64,000 nt of DNA from an uncultured Actinomycetes bacterium (GCA_903924205.1 CAIYAP010000003.1:20040-84039); one strand, 5' to 3'; positions 53,925 to 62,421 are shown, counted from the stretch's first letter. Program-made: numbers and translations. Notes: generated from the letters alone by a model not told the origin.

Positions 53925-55719
53925 TGTTCTCGACCAGATTGCGAGCGCTCTCGAAGGCGGTGAATCGCCCGCGGGCGAATTGCGCCTACCCGTAGGAACA
54001 CGCTTCATTCTCGAGGAACTCACTCTGTTCGACTCAGTGAATGACGAAACAATGTGGGCGGCGGCACTCCTGCTCTGCGTAATGGAGCGAGGCGGAACCT
54101 GCCTACCCTTGCGCTTGTTCTCTGAGGTTCCCGAGTTTGTGCACCTACCGGACGAGTTACGCGCTCTCAGTGTTGATGAATGGCGAGAAAAATTGAGCGG
54201 GGATGTCTTTGGTGACGGAGAGGACCACGTTCGGCCACTCGTCGTGCTCGATGATCGCCTCTACTTTGATCGATATGTACGCCTCGAGCGTGATGTGGCG
54301 CAACGGTTGTTGTCACCGCTGAGCCCCGATGCTCTCCGCGAACCGGCCGCGTGGCCCACCGTAGTAGGTGATTATTTCAACGACGATGAACTGTCATCAG
54401 CTCAGCGCCAGGCGGCTCTCGGTCTTTTCCGTCAGCGGGTCACGGTGCTCGCCGGTGGGCCGGGAACGGGAAAGACCTTCACGGTGGCGAAGATGCTGGT
54501 TGCCCTGTATCGAGCCACGAATGGTCAGGCGTCGGTGAAGATATGCGCACCCACGGGGAAGGCCGCCCAGCGGGTTCGGGAATCCCTGGTGAAAGTCCTA
54601 AACGAGGTTGCTCCCGATTTAGCCGGCGAGGTGATGCGCCGTATCACCCCCACCACTATTCACAAACTTTTGGGTATTACGCCACTCTCGTCGCGACGTC
54701 GACGTAGCGATCCTCTACACGTCGACGTCGTCATCTGTGACGAAACGTCGATGGTCGATATTGCTTTGCTCGACGAGTTGCTGCGAGCACTCTCCGATGA
54801 GACTCGCCTGGTCGTGGTGGGTGACCCCAACCAACTTCAAAGCGTGGATGTGGGTACCGTGATGTCAGACTTGGTAGAAGCCGTGACGAATGGTTTGCCG
54901 GGCACACAGCTCACGACCGTCTTTCGCGTTCTCGAAGGAGCCGATTTATCGGCCGGTGACCGCGATCTCATGCTGCAATTCTTTAACCATATTCGTGGAG
55001 ACGAAGTTGACGAGGCTCTGGGCATCCTTGACGCGGGAACCAACATTCTGCGTCTCGTGGACGTGAACGAGAAGGGTGAGATGATGGACGGCGGCAATGA
55101 CGTTCTCAACAGCGTCATTGCTCGGGCCGAGAATCTCATCAATGTGGCGCACCGTTCATCCTCATCGCCGGACGCCCTGACCGAGCTGACGTCCGTTATG
55201 GTTCTGGCCGCTCAGCATCGCGGACTGCTGAGCCGAACCTGGTGGGTGGAAAAGGTCGGCGCGCAGGTGGGCTTTCGTGATGACACCGTTCCCTCTATGG
55301 TGGGCTTACCTGTCTTGATTACCGCCACGGATACCGCGAACGGTGTCACTAATGGCGACACCGGCCTCATCATCACGAGTGATGGTCAAACCCTCTATCA
55401 GCCTGCCACCGTGGTGACGACGAGCGAAAGTGATGACGTGAGTGCGTCGCGACTGCCGCCAACGGCGATTCATTCGTGGCAGCCCTGGTGGGCGATGACC
55501 ATCCACAAGTCCCAGGGCTCGGAGTTTGACGAGGTCATTGTGTCCATCACCCCGCAGACCCGCCTGTTGTCCAAGGAGTTGTTGTACACCGCGGTGACTC
55601 GCGCCAAGAAGCGTGTGACCATCGTGGGCCGTCGCGCCGATGTGGAGAAAGCTCTCAAGACCCCCGCCCATCGATACAGCGGATTGGCCGAAATCATCAA
55701 TTCCTTGATGTCCGCCTAG
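53914..55719 (+). CDS. recD: Exodeoxyribonuclease V subunit alpha
   Basis: The 601-residue RecD is a 5'-3' SF1B helicase. Walker A is GGPGTGKT at about residues 181-188, the CAPTGKAAQR and DETSMVD motifs follow, and GDPNQLQSVDVGTV and the C-terminal TIHKSQGSEFDEV and YTAVTRAKKRV segments are conserved. ATG 53914 has GGAG 7 bases upstream and overlaps recB by 11 bp; ATG 53902 is an alternative. The three genes have the order C-B-D. Confidence 0.94.
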   Translation: MSLDVLDQIASALEGGESPAGELRLPVGTRFILEELTLFDSVNDETMWAAALLLCVMERGGTCLPLRLFSEVPEFVHLPDELRALSVDEWREKLSGDVFGDGEDHVRPLVVLDDRLYFDRYVRLERDVAQRLLSPLSPDALREPAAWPTVVGDYFNDDELSSAQRQAALGLFRQRVTVLAGGPGTGKTFTVAKMLVALYRATNGQASVKICAPTGKAAQRVRESLVKVLNEVAPDLAGEVMRRITPTTIHKLLGITPLSSRRRRSDPLHVDVVICDETSMVDIALLDELLRALSDETRLVVVGDPNQLQSVDVGTVMSDLVEAVTNGLPGTQLTTVFRVLEGADLSAGDRDLMLQFFNHIRGDEVDEALGILDAGTNILRLVDVNEKGEMMDGGNDVLNSVIARAENLINVAHRSSSSPDALTELTSVMVLAAQHRGLLSRTWWVEKVGAQVGFRDDTVPSMVGLPVLITATDTANGVTNGDTGLIITSDGQTLYQPATVVTTSESDDVSASRLPPTAIHSWQPWWAMTIHKSQGSEFDEVIVSITPQTRLLSKELLYTAVTRAKKRVTIVGRRADVEKALKTPAHRYSGLAEIINSLMSA

Positions 55720-55765
55720 GTCGTTTCGTTAGAGTTCATAATCCGCGAGAAAGACGAGATGTGTT

Positions 55766-55990
55766 ATGGCAATTGAATGGTCGAAGCAGGGTCCGACTTC
55801 TTATTTCCCCTCCATCGAGAAGAAGTATGGGAAATCGATCGCGCAGTGGCAGGAAATCATTAACGGCTGTGGGCTGGAGAAGCACATGCAGATCGTGAAC
55901 TACCTAAAAAGTGAGCACGAGCTGGGTCATGGTCACGCCAATGCCCTGGTGATCTGGACTCTTGCGGGCAACGTCGCCCCTAGTGAGTGA
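55766..55990 (+). CDS. DUF4287-type protein
   Basis: The 74-residue helical protein (TSYFPSIEKKYGKSIAQWQEII…HANALVIWTLA) belongs to the DUF4287 family, found alone or as part of larger proteins; function is unknown. It starts 46 bp after the recD stop and could be read through with that operon. Its end overlaps the convergent MFS gene by 11 bp. Confidence 0.82.
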   Translation: MAIEWSKQGPTSYFPSIEKKYGKSIAQWQEIINGCGLEKHMQIVNYLKSEHELGHGHANALVIWTLAGNVAPSE

Positions 55991-57434
55991 CGGCAGCCTG
56001 CTCGTCACCCCAGGCGTCTTGCTTCTTGCCCTTGGGTAAAAAGAAGGTCACGGCGAGGAAGCAGGCGACGAAGCCAATCTGGATCTCCAGCGCGTGGCGA
56101 AAGCCGATGAGCGGACTGTGGTGATCGGTCACCCCGGCGAAAAACGCGGTGCCAAAGACGGCCACTCCCACTGACGAGGACACTGACTGCACCGCGGACA
56201 ACAGCCCCGAGGCCGATCCCACCGCCCGGCCCGAGATGGCCGAGATGATGGTGTCAAACAATGCCGCCACCACGAGGCCGGTGCCGAAGCCCGAGATGAC
56301 CATGCCGGCCACCAGCTGCAGCAGGTGGAAGTGGGTGATGTCACGCAGGCCAATGAGTAAGAGGATCGCTCCGACGATTTGGAAGAGAGCGCCGAACTGC
56401 AGCACCTTGCGACCGAACTTCTCAGCCAACACCGCGCCACTGACCATGCCACCAATCGCTGTTCCCACCGCAATGGGAATGTTTCCGAGGGCCGCGCCAC
56501 TGGCGGAGTAACCCTGTCCAATTTGCAAGAACAGGGTGATGACGAGATACACGCCCGTGAAGCCCGCGAAGAACAGGAAGAGCCCACCAATACCGATGGT
56601 GTAGGAGCGGTAGTCAAAGATGGACGGGTCCACGAGTGGTGAGCGTGATCCCTTGGCCACCAACCGATTGCGCAGGTAGAAGGCTACGAAGCCCACCGCC
56701 GCGCCGAGGAAGCTGAGCCACGTCCACAACGGCCAGCCCGCCTGCTGACCCTGGATGAGGGGGAGCACTAACAGGGCCGCGGCAGCAGCGGCCAAGACGG
56801 CGCTGATGATGTCAATGGTGATGGCGCGGTCGCCCGCCTGCGTCGGCAGCATGCGCCAGGCCAGCAGAATCGCCACGAGGCCAATGGGGATATTGACCAG
56901 GAAGACATCGCGCCAGCCGAAGTTAAAGAGGTTGGACTGGATAATGAAGCCACCGACAATGGGTCCAAGAATGCCGCCGAGGCCAAAAACCGGTCCAAAG
57001 ACCGCGAAGGCCTTGCCAAATTCTTCCGGCGGGAACGCCTGGCGAATAAGGCCGAATCCTTGCGGCAGGAGCATGGCGGCAGCCACGCCTTCCAGTAAGC
57101 GGAAGAAAATCAGCCAGCCATTGGTCGGCGCCACCGCACACAACAACGAGGTGGCGGTGAAAGTGATGATGCCGAAGAGGAACATGGGTCGACGGCCGTA
57201 ACGGTCGCCGAGGCGGCCGCCCACCACGAGCGAGGCACCGAGCGCGAGGGCGTAGCCACCGATAATCCATTGCAATTGCGACGGGATGGCGCCGAGGTCC
57301 TTCTGCAGTGAGGGACCCGCCACGTTCACAATGGTGGAGTCGAGGAGGTCCATGATTTCCGCCGTCAGCATGACGGCGAGGATCCACCAGCGACGGGGGT
57401 CGGCAACGGGGGTGTCAGAAATGGCTGAGCTCAT
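55980..57434 (-). CDS. MFS drug exporter (DHA2/EmrB-QacA type)
   Basis: The 484-residue protein has 14 predicted membrane helices, as in the DHA2 family. Motif A is GGRLGDRYGRRPMF, and the motif C-like LLDSTIVNVAGPSLQKDLGA in helix 1 is characteristic. It is a proton-driven multidrug antiporter; substrate unknown. It starts at ATG 57434, divergent from the DUF2256 gene with about 90 bp between the starts. The final residues overlap the DUF4287 gene. Confidence 0.88.
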   Translation of the reverse strand: MSSAISDTPVADPRRWWILAVMLTAEIMDLLDSTIVNVAGPSLQKDLGAIPSQLQWIIGGYALALGASLVVGGRLGDRYGRRPMFLFGIITFTATSLLCAVAPTNGWLIFFRLLEGVAAAMLLPQGFGLIRQAFPPEEFGKAFAVFGPVFGLGGILGPIVGGFIIQSNLFNFGWRDVFLVNIPIGLVAILLAWRMLPTQAGDRAITIDIISAVLAAAAAALLVLPLIQGQQAGWPLWTWLSFLGAAVGFVAFYLRNRLVAKGSRSPLVDPSIFDYRSYTIGIGGLFLFFAGFTGVYLVITLFLQIGQGYSASGAALGNIPIAVGTAIGGMVSGAVLAEKFGRKVLQFGALFQIVGAILLLIGLRDITHFHLLQLVAGMVISGFGTGLVVAALFDTIISAISGRAVGSASGLLSAVQSVSSSVGVAVFGTAFFAGVTDHHSPLIGFRHALEIQIGFVACFLAVTFFLPKGKKQDAWGDEQAAVTH

Positions 57435-57526
57435 CGAGCCATCCTACGAAGAAGAGAGAAAAAGTCGCTCGCCACCAGATGGCATGCCGGTGATTGGTCA
57501 GCGACACTTCTCCTTCATACTGAGAC

Positions 57527-57703
57527 GTGCCACAGCCGCCACGAGTTGCCAGAGTGAAAAACGGCCACGCCCCAAAGGTCTGTGAGGCTTGCGGTTTGCT
57601 CTTTGAGTGGCGGGCCAAGTGGCGACACAGCTTTGAGAACGTGAAGTACTGCTCGGCGGCATGCTCCGCGCAGGCGGGCCGTGATCGACGGAGCGAGTCG
57701 TGA
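57527..57703 (+). CDS. DUF2256 zinc-ribbon protein (58 aa)
   Basis: A short gene read directly from the sequence: GTG 57527 to TGA 57701-57703. It has four cysteines (C19-E-A-C22…C42-S-A-A-C46) and the family pattern C-x-x-C-G-x-x-F-x-W-R-x-K-W…V-K-Y-C-S-x-x-C. DUF2256 proteins are commonly next to, or fused with, the cryptochrome/photolyase-related enzymes. Here the stop overlaps the photolyase GTG (GTGA). GTG 57554 is a shorter alternative. Its role may be to deliver metal or to assist the photolyase; that is inference. Confidence 0.85.
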   Translation: MPQPPRVARVKNGHAPKVCEACGLLFEWRAKWRHSFENVKYCSAACSAQAGRDRRSES

Positions 57704-59175
57704 GCGAGACGTTCATCGTTCTGGGGGACCAGTTGTCGCTCGAGGTGGCCCCGTGGCCGACTTTGCCACGCGACACCACCATCTTGATGATCGAGAGTGA
57801 AAGATTGATCTCGCAGCCGCGGCACCTCACGCGCGTCGCGCTGTATCTCGCGGCGATGCGCCACTTTGCCCACGAGGTCGAGGCCCGTGGTTTCACTGTG
57901 GACTATCGCCGTGCGGCCACTTTCACCGCGGGGGTTCACGAACACCTGGCGGCGTATTCGCCCTCGCGACTTTTTATGAATGCTCCGCGAGGACGTCGCG
58001 CCGGGAACGTCTTCGCCACCATGGGCGTCGAGATATTGCCCGACCCCTTCTATCTCAGCGATGTGGAAGAGATTCGTTCACGAAAAAAGCGACCGGCCAC
58101 CCTGGAGAACTTCCAGCGTGAGCAGCGCCAGCGACTCAACATCCTCATGGAGGGTGACCGGCCAGCGGGTGGCCAGTGGAACTTCGATGTCGAGAATCGT
58201 GAACCTCTGCCGCGAGATGGTGGGGCCTGGCCCCATCCGTGGTTGGCACCGCTCACTGCCGATGAGGAGGCGATCGTCGCTGAACTGCGACCTCGGCACC
58301 CGGGAGATGATGCCCTCGCTTTCTGGCCGCGCACGCGAGAGCACGCTCTCGATCAATTGCGCGACGCGGTGGAACGCATCATTCCGCGCTTTGGTCGTCA
58401 CGAAGACGCCGCGAGCTACGACAACTGGCACCTCGCCCACTCGAGACTGAGCCCCGCCATCAATATGGGATTGCTGCACCCTCGCGAGGTCGTCCACGCC
58501 GTCGTGGCGGCATACAACGAGGGGGCGATTCCCCTCGCCAGTGCGGAGGGATTCATTCGTCAGGTCACCGGGTGGCGCGAGTGGGTATGGGTGCTACACC
58601 ACTTACGCGACGAGTCCTATGCCTCGAGCAACGTCTTGCGGGCCACCCACCCCCTTCCCGAGTCGTGGCGCGAGATGGGATCGCACCCCATGCGCTGTCT
58701 CGAAGGGGTGATATCGCACCTTCGCCACTACGGCTGGAACCATCACATCGAACGACTGATGATTCTGGCCAACGCCGCCACCTTGGCGGGCGTTGACCCC
58801 GTCGCCCTCAGCGACTGGATGGTCGGCGCCTACGTCGACGGGGCGCAGTGGGTCATGGAAGCCAACGTGATTGGCATGGGGACCTTTGCGGACGGCGGCA
58901 AGACCGGTACCAAGCCCTATATCGGTGGCGGTAATTATGTCTCCAAGATGACTAACTACTGCGACGGTTGCCAGTTCTCACCCACGGAGAGGATCGGGCC
59001 GTCGGCCTGTCCGCTCACCACCTTGTATTGGGACTTTCTCATTCGCCACGAAGCCGCTCTCGCCACGGTCAACCGAGTCGCCCCGCAACGACGTGCCGCG
59101 TTGGCTCGCCCCGATCGAGACGAGATTCGCGCACAGGCACCACACGCCATCGAGGTCATTCTGCGCGGTCGATGA
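57700..59175 (+). CDS. FeS-cluster photolyase (PhrB-like, FeS-BCP family)
   Basis: The 491-residue enzyme belongs to the cryptochrome/photolyase-related FeS-BCP group, whose characterised members are (6-4) photolyases with FAD and a 4Fe-4S cluster. The four cluster cysteines are C333, C421, C424 and C437. Their spacings (88, 3 and 13) equal those I know for Agrobacterium PhrB. The HLAHSRLSPAINMGLLHP and RQVTGWREWVWVLHH segments line the flavin pocket. It repairs UV lesions in DNA in blue light. It is coupled to the upstream DUF2256 gene by a GTGA overlap. Confidence 0.92.
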   Translation: MSETFIVLGDQLSLEVAPWPTLPRDTTILMIESERLISQPRHLTRVALYLAAMRHFAHEVEARGFTVDYRRAATFTAGVHEHLAAYSPSRLFMNAPRGRRAGNVFATMGVEILPDPFYLSDVEEIRSRKKRPATLENFQREQRQRLNILMEGDRPAGGQWNFDVENREPLPRDGGAWPHPWLAPLTADEEAIVAELRPRHPGDDALAFWPRTREHALDQLRDAVERIIPRFGRHEDAASYDNWHLAHSRLSPAINMGLLHPREVVHAVVAAYNEGAIPLASAEGFIRQVTGWREWVWVLHHLRDESYASSNVLRATHPLPESWREMGSHPMRCLEGVISHLRHYGWNHHIERLMILANAATLAGVDPVALSDWMVGAYVDGAQWVMEANVIGMGTFADGGKTGTKPYIGGGNYVSKMTNYCDGCQFSPTERIGPSACPLTTLYWDFLIRHEAALATVNRVAPQRRAALARPDRDEIRAQAPHAIEVILRGR

Positions 59176-59608
59176 GCACCTGATACTCCTGAACGCTCTT
59201 GACATTCCGGACGTCTCGCGACCCGGGCTATTCGCCCCTCAGATTGGCCTCACCACGCGCCGTGGCCGTGACGTGACCACGTATCGATGCCCTTGTCGGC
59301 GGCTGAGGCCGCCACGAGTTCCGCCGCTGTCGGTAACCACTGCAGGTTCTTCCGCGCCGGTGTGCCGTGCCGACGTATGCGAACGGGTGGGCGAGGTGCA
59401 TCCAACTCGACGACTCCGACGAAACTAGGGAATCGCCTCATTGATAGACGACGAAAACGATGGGACGCCACTCGGATTCTTCTTGGAACCGATTGGCACG
59501 CTGGCATCGCATAATTTCCTCGCTTCCGCAATGGGCCGATGCCTATGAGGCGATGGTGCGGGTGTTCGGAGGCAGGCGGTCCTGAGCCCGCCTTTCCGAT
59601 CCCGATGG
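59176..59608. other. Intergenic stretch without a convincing gene
   Basis: About 430 bp follow the photolyase gene with no clear coding signal. A 41-residue frame (ATG 59460 to TGA 59585; SSWNRLARWHRIISSLPQWADAYE) exists but lacks a ribosome site. No tRNA, strong hairpin or remnant was recognised. The stretch marks the left edge of the hipBA region, where gene order changes from housekeeping to accessory. Confidence 0.5.
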
Positions 59609-59626
59609 TGCACGGATATCTGTGCA
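59609..59626. promoter_or_regulatory. Operator-like palindrome O1 of hipBA
   Basis: TGCACGGATATCTGTGCA fits TGCAC-NN-ATAT-NN-GTGCA. It is the best of three related sites and lies 83 bp before the hipB ATG. HipB-type repressors bind palindromes of this sort; the assignment to HipB is inferred from position and spacing. Confidence 0.7.
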
Positions 59627-59645
59627 CTTCAGCAAAATAAACAGA

Positions 59646-59663
59646 TACTCAAATATCCGTGCA
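59646..59663. promoter_or_regulatory. Operator-like site O2 of hipBA
   Basis: TACTCAAATATCCGTGCA has the right half-site GTGCA and the ATAT core of the consensus, but a degenerate left half. It begins exactly 37 bp after O1. Confidence 0.55.
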
Positions 59664-59682
59664 AGTGGCACTTTCACTATAC

Positions 59683-59700
59683 TGCACAGATATGAGTGCA
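59683..59700. promoter_or_regulatory. Operator-like palindrome O3, overlapping the hipB start codon
   Basis: TGCACAGATATGAGTGCA has both outer half-sites (TGCAC/GTGCA) and the ATAT core. It begins exactly 37 bp after O2 and covers the hipB ATG (59692), so a bound repressor would block initiation as well as transcription. Confidence 0.65.
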
Positions 59701-59943
59701 AATCACACAACGGACAAGAGACAGCCATTCCGGGTCTACAGCGCTTCGACTCTGGGGGCGGCGATCCGCCACTATCGCAATGCGTTGGGTATCTCCCAGC
59801 AAGAACTGGCCGCCCGTGCCGGCATGCCTCGGAACTACGTCAACGCCCTTGAGAATGGGCTTGAAACCGAGCAACTCAAGCGCACGCTCGCCGTTCTTCG
59901 GGAACTGGGCGTCCGAATGACCGTGGATCGTGAGGATTGGTAA
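59692..59943 (+). CDS. hipB: HipB-like antitoxin (XRE-type HTH repressor)
   Basis: The 83-residue protein has an XRE/Cro helix-turn-helix at about residues 20-70 (LGAAIRHYRNALGISQQELAARAGMPRNYVNALENG). It is the antitoxin and autorepressor of the hipBA type II system. Three related palindromes precede it, and the stop overlaps the hipA start (TAATG). Compared with E. coli HipB (88 residues), length fits. Neutralisation of HipA is inferred from the family. Confidence 0.88.
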   Translation: MSANHTTDKRQPFRVYSASTLGAAIRHYRNALGISQQELAARAGMPRNYVNALENGLETEQLKRTLAVLRELGVRMTVDREDW

Positions 59944-61169
59944 TGGCGGACCAGCTGGCCATCTGGCTGTACGGCGACCGGGTCGCCACAGTCTCGCGGG
60001 AGGCAAACAATCGCCTTCGACTTCGGTACACGCCGGACGCACTTGAGAAGTACGAGCTCGGCACGCCGCTGCTGTCGATTGCCCTTCCCCTCACTGACGT
60101 TCCCTACCCCAATGCGAAGACTCGATCTTTCATCGACGGACTGCTTCCGGAGGGAGATCAGCGGCGGGCCGTTGCAGAACAACTCGACCTCAATGCCAAT
60201 GACACCTTTGGGTTGATTCGCGCCCTGGGACTCGATTGCGCTGGTGCGATTGTCGTCCAACCGGCCGAAGACTCTGCACCGCGGCACGCCAAGACGCTGA
60301 CGGCACTGCCTCTTACCAATGACGAGATCATCGAGCGGGTCGCGAACCTAAGGAGCGCTCCTCTTGGCGTCACAGATCGGGTGAGAATCTCCCTGGCCGG
60401 TGTTCAAGAGAAACTCCTTCTCACACGCATGCCCGACGGTCGTTGGGGTGAGCCAGTCGATGGAACGCCGTCGACACACATTCTCAAGCCCGAAATTCGA
60501 GACTTCCCTGAGACCGTCGAAAACGAGGCATTCTGCATGCGAGTTGCGCGCAACCTCGGGCTTCGGGCGGCATCGATCGAAACCATGGAGTACGGTGGGA
60601 GAAAGCTCATCGTCGTTGAGCGATATGACCGAGTCGTCACGGGCGCGGGCGACGTCGAGCGCGTGCATCAAGAGGACTTTTGCCAGGTTCTTTCCCTCTC
60701 CCCGAAGACGAAATATCAGAAGGAGGGTGGCCCATCGCTAAAGCAGATTGCGGCTGTCCTGCGACAGTTTGCTCGCCCCGACTCCCTCAGCAGGCTCTTG
60801 CAAGCAACATACGTCAATGTGCTCGTTGGAAACAGTGATGCACACGGCAAGAACTTCTCGCTCTTGCATCACCGTGACGGATCTATTGAGCTAACCCCCG
60901 TATATGACGTTGTGTCGACGTTGTATTACCTCGACGGCGAGCTCTCCATGTTCATAGATGATGTCCGCCAGACGTCGAAGGTCACCCGCGACCGGCTGAT
61001 CAGCGAGGCCGTCTCGTGGGGTATGCGAGAGGAGTCAGCTCGGAAGATCGTCAACGAACTGAGCGAGCGTGCCCCAGAGGCGATCACGGCAGCGAGTGAA
61101 GCAACCCCGAACCTCCCAGCGAAGATTCCCGCGATCGCCGGTGAACAACTGAAACTGCTCGCGCCGTAA
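59943..61169 (+). CDS. hipA: HipA-like serine/threonine kinase toxin
   Basis: The 408-residue kinase has the HipA layout: an N-terminal subdomain, the P-loop motif S150-L-A-G-V-Q-E-K157 (Ser150 position as in E. coli, where it is autophosphorylated), HILKPE at 179-184 and E-R-Y-D-R at 226-230. The catalytic N-S-D-A-H-G-K-N is at 297-304 and the Mg-binding YDVVST at 321-326. E. coli HipA phosphorylates glutamyl-tRNA synthetase and causes growth arrest; the target here is untested. All key residues are present, so the toxin seems intact. Confidence 0.9.
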   Translation: MADQLAIWLYGDRVATVSREANNRLRLRYTPDALEKYELGTPLLSIALPLTDVPYPNAKTRSFIDGLLPEGDQRRAVAEQLDLNANDTFGLIRALGLDCAGAIVVQPAEDSAPRHAKTLTALPLTNDEIIERVANLRSAPLGVTDRVRISLAGVQEKLLLTRMPDGRWGEPVDGTPSTHILKPEIRDFPETVENEAFCMRVARNLGLRAASIETMEYGGRKLIVVERYDRVVTGAGDVERVHQEDFCQVLSLSPKTKYQKEGGPSLKQIAAVLRQFARPDSLSRLLQATYVNVLVGNSDAHGKNFSLLHHRDGSIELTPVYDVVSTLYYLDGELSMFIDDVRQTSKVTRDRLISEAVSWGMREESARKIVNELSERAPEAITAASEATPNLPAKIPAIAGEQLKLLAP

Positions 61170-61386
61170 GAAGGGTCCGCCTCGAGGGTCTTAGCGTGGG
61201 ACGGGGACCGCTACCGCCGGGTCGGGCCCGCCACGGTTGGATTCCCATTGGTCCGTTGGACTGGGGAAACGTCCTTGCTTCTTAGCTAGACCCAAAGGAA
61301 CTGCTCAGACTTTAGGTGACACCTCTATTGCTCGGCACCGCGGGGCTGAAATCTCAGCGCGTACATTTCTTAGGAGGAATTAGCAA
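61170..61386. other. 217-bp gap between hipA and the orphan gene
   Basis: No open frame or clear hairpin is visible. The right end holds the strong ribosome site AGGAGGAATT of the next gene, so a promoter for that gene may lie here. No boxes were assigned. Confidence 0.35.
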
Positions 61387-61950
61387 ATGACAACGAATAC
61401 AAGATTCATACCAAGTGAAGAATTAGACATTCTTCGTCATCTAATCGGCAGCACCTTGAAATCCTACGGAACGATCAATTTGTTGAACGGAACTCGAACC
61501 GCAATCGGTGAGGCATTCATCGAAGTTGGTGAGGGGCTTGTGGTATCGGTTCGGTCACGATTGGACAGTTATGCCATAAATGGAGTGACTGATGATTTTG
61601 CAACGGTTTCCATTGAGTACGGCGACACGTCTTTAGTTGATGTTGCTGCAAAAGAAGGAAGTTTGTTCTACGACTTCTCGAATTCCGTGATTACGAATTC
61701 GGGAGTCATTCGCGTTGAATTCAATCGCGATGCAGCGAGTAGCCCGACGCAGTCCTGTGCGATCGACCTTGGGGTGATGATTGAGACCGAAAAGGGAGGA
61801 ATCGCATTCTTTAACGGCTCAATTTGGGTAAACGAATTGGATTTCGAGGTCATTCGAGGTGACACGCCGTTAGACGAGCCAGAGGCATTCGAGTCCGAGC
61901 TCGGTGATATATGGGAAACCCGGACGACTGTCATCAAACTCGGCGAGTAG
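61387..61950 (+). CDS. Orphan protein of unknown function, AT-richer than neighbours
   Basis: The 187-residue protein has no signal peptide or membrane segment and seems beta-rich and acidic (…SVRSRLDSYAINGVTDDFATVSIEYGD…). No family was recognised. An unusually good ribosome site (AGGAGGAATT) lies 9 bases before ATG 61387. Codon use is clearly richer in A and T than in the surrounding genes (for example ATA, AAA, TTT are common), suggesting horizontal transfer with the adjoining hipBA region and tRNA-Gly fragment. It could be an accessory factor of a mobile element, but nothing in it shows this. Confidence 0.75.
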   Translation: MTTNTRFIPSEELDILRHLIGSTLKSYGTINLLNGTRTAIGEAFIEVGEGLVVSVRSRLDSYAINGVTDDFATVSIEYGDTSLVDVAAKEGSLFYDFSNSVITNSGVIRVEFNRDAASSPTQSCAIDLGVMIETEKGGIAFFNGSIWVNELDFEVIRGDTPLDEPEAFESELGDIWETRTTVIKLGE

Positions 61951-62204
61951 TCGTCCAAGTCCTGCATGAGTGCTGGTCTTCGAAGTCTCGCTACTTAGAA
62001 GCATCACCCTCAGGAGAGCAAGGTTGCAAAGTCAAAGACTTCAAAGGAGTTGCGAGTGATGCCAATTCTCGACCCTTGACAAATTTGCACCCCCAGTTCA
62101 AGTTTCATGGAACCAATTGGTCCTGTGGAAACGTGCAGTCGCGTGGCTCCCAGATTGAAATGACGTGTACTAAGAACGAATTTCTACACATGGCTTGATC
62201 GAGC

Positions 62205-62250
62205 TCGGCTTCCCAAGCTGAGAACGCGGGTTCGATTCCCGTCGCCCGCT
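62205..62250 (+). other. 3' half of tRNA-Gly(CCC), probable att site
   Basis: These 46 bases equal positions 27-73 of a tRNA-Gly. They comprise a 5-bp anticodon stem with loop TTCCCAA (anticodon CCC), the T-arm with loop TTCGATT, and the acceptor 3' strand CGCCCGC with discriminator T. The D-arm and the complementary GCGGGCG 5' strand are missing upstream, so it is not a functional tRNA. Integrases of phages and islands recombine at this part of tRNA genes and leave such copies, so it is most likely an attachment-site remnant. Confidence 0.75.
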
Positions 62251-62336
62251 CTCTGGTGAAATCGCCCAAAGCCCAGTAATTTCAAAGGTTTTGGACTGTC
62301 CTGCAGTGTCCTGTAGACACCTGCGGTGTGCTGCAT

Positions 62337-62400
62337 GAAGCGCCCACGAAGCGCCCGGTTTGGGGGTTGAAGCGCCCACGAAGCGCCCGTGAAGCGCCCG
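62337..62400. repeat. Direct repeats with unit GAAGCGCCC
   Basis: Two identical 21-bp copies of GAAGCGCCCACGAAGCGCCCG stand at 62337-62357 and 62369-62389. A partial copy (GAAGCGCCCG) follows at 62391-62400. The block runs into the left arm of the 29-bp inverted repeat. Confidence 0.8.
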
Positions 62401-62421
62401 CGGACCGCCCATGGACCGCCC
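62393..62421. repeat. Left arm of a 29-bp inverted repeat
   Basis: The arm contains GGACCGCCCATGGACCGCCC. It is complementary to 62663-62691 except for two bases. The enclosed 241 bp have no recognised gene. Confidence 0.8.

Noticed and set aside
47405..55719. recCBD as part of a mobile defence island
   Set aside because: The order, overlaps and composition look like an ordinary core repair operon, and no mobile-element features flank it directly.
59460..59585. A 41-residue gene between the photolyase and hipB
   Set aside because: It has no ribosome site and no recognised family, and such short frames are expected by chance in this DNA.
62205..62250. A functional tRNA-Gly gene
   Set aside because: The 5' acceptor strand (GCGGGCG) and the D-arm are missing upstream, so only the 3' half is present.
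62337..62400. CRISPR-like repeats
   Set aside because: Only two full 21-bp repeats with a short spacer are present, they are internally repetitive, and no cas genes are in the window. They do not form a CRISPR array.
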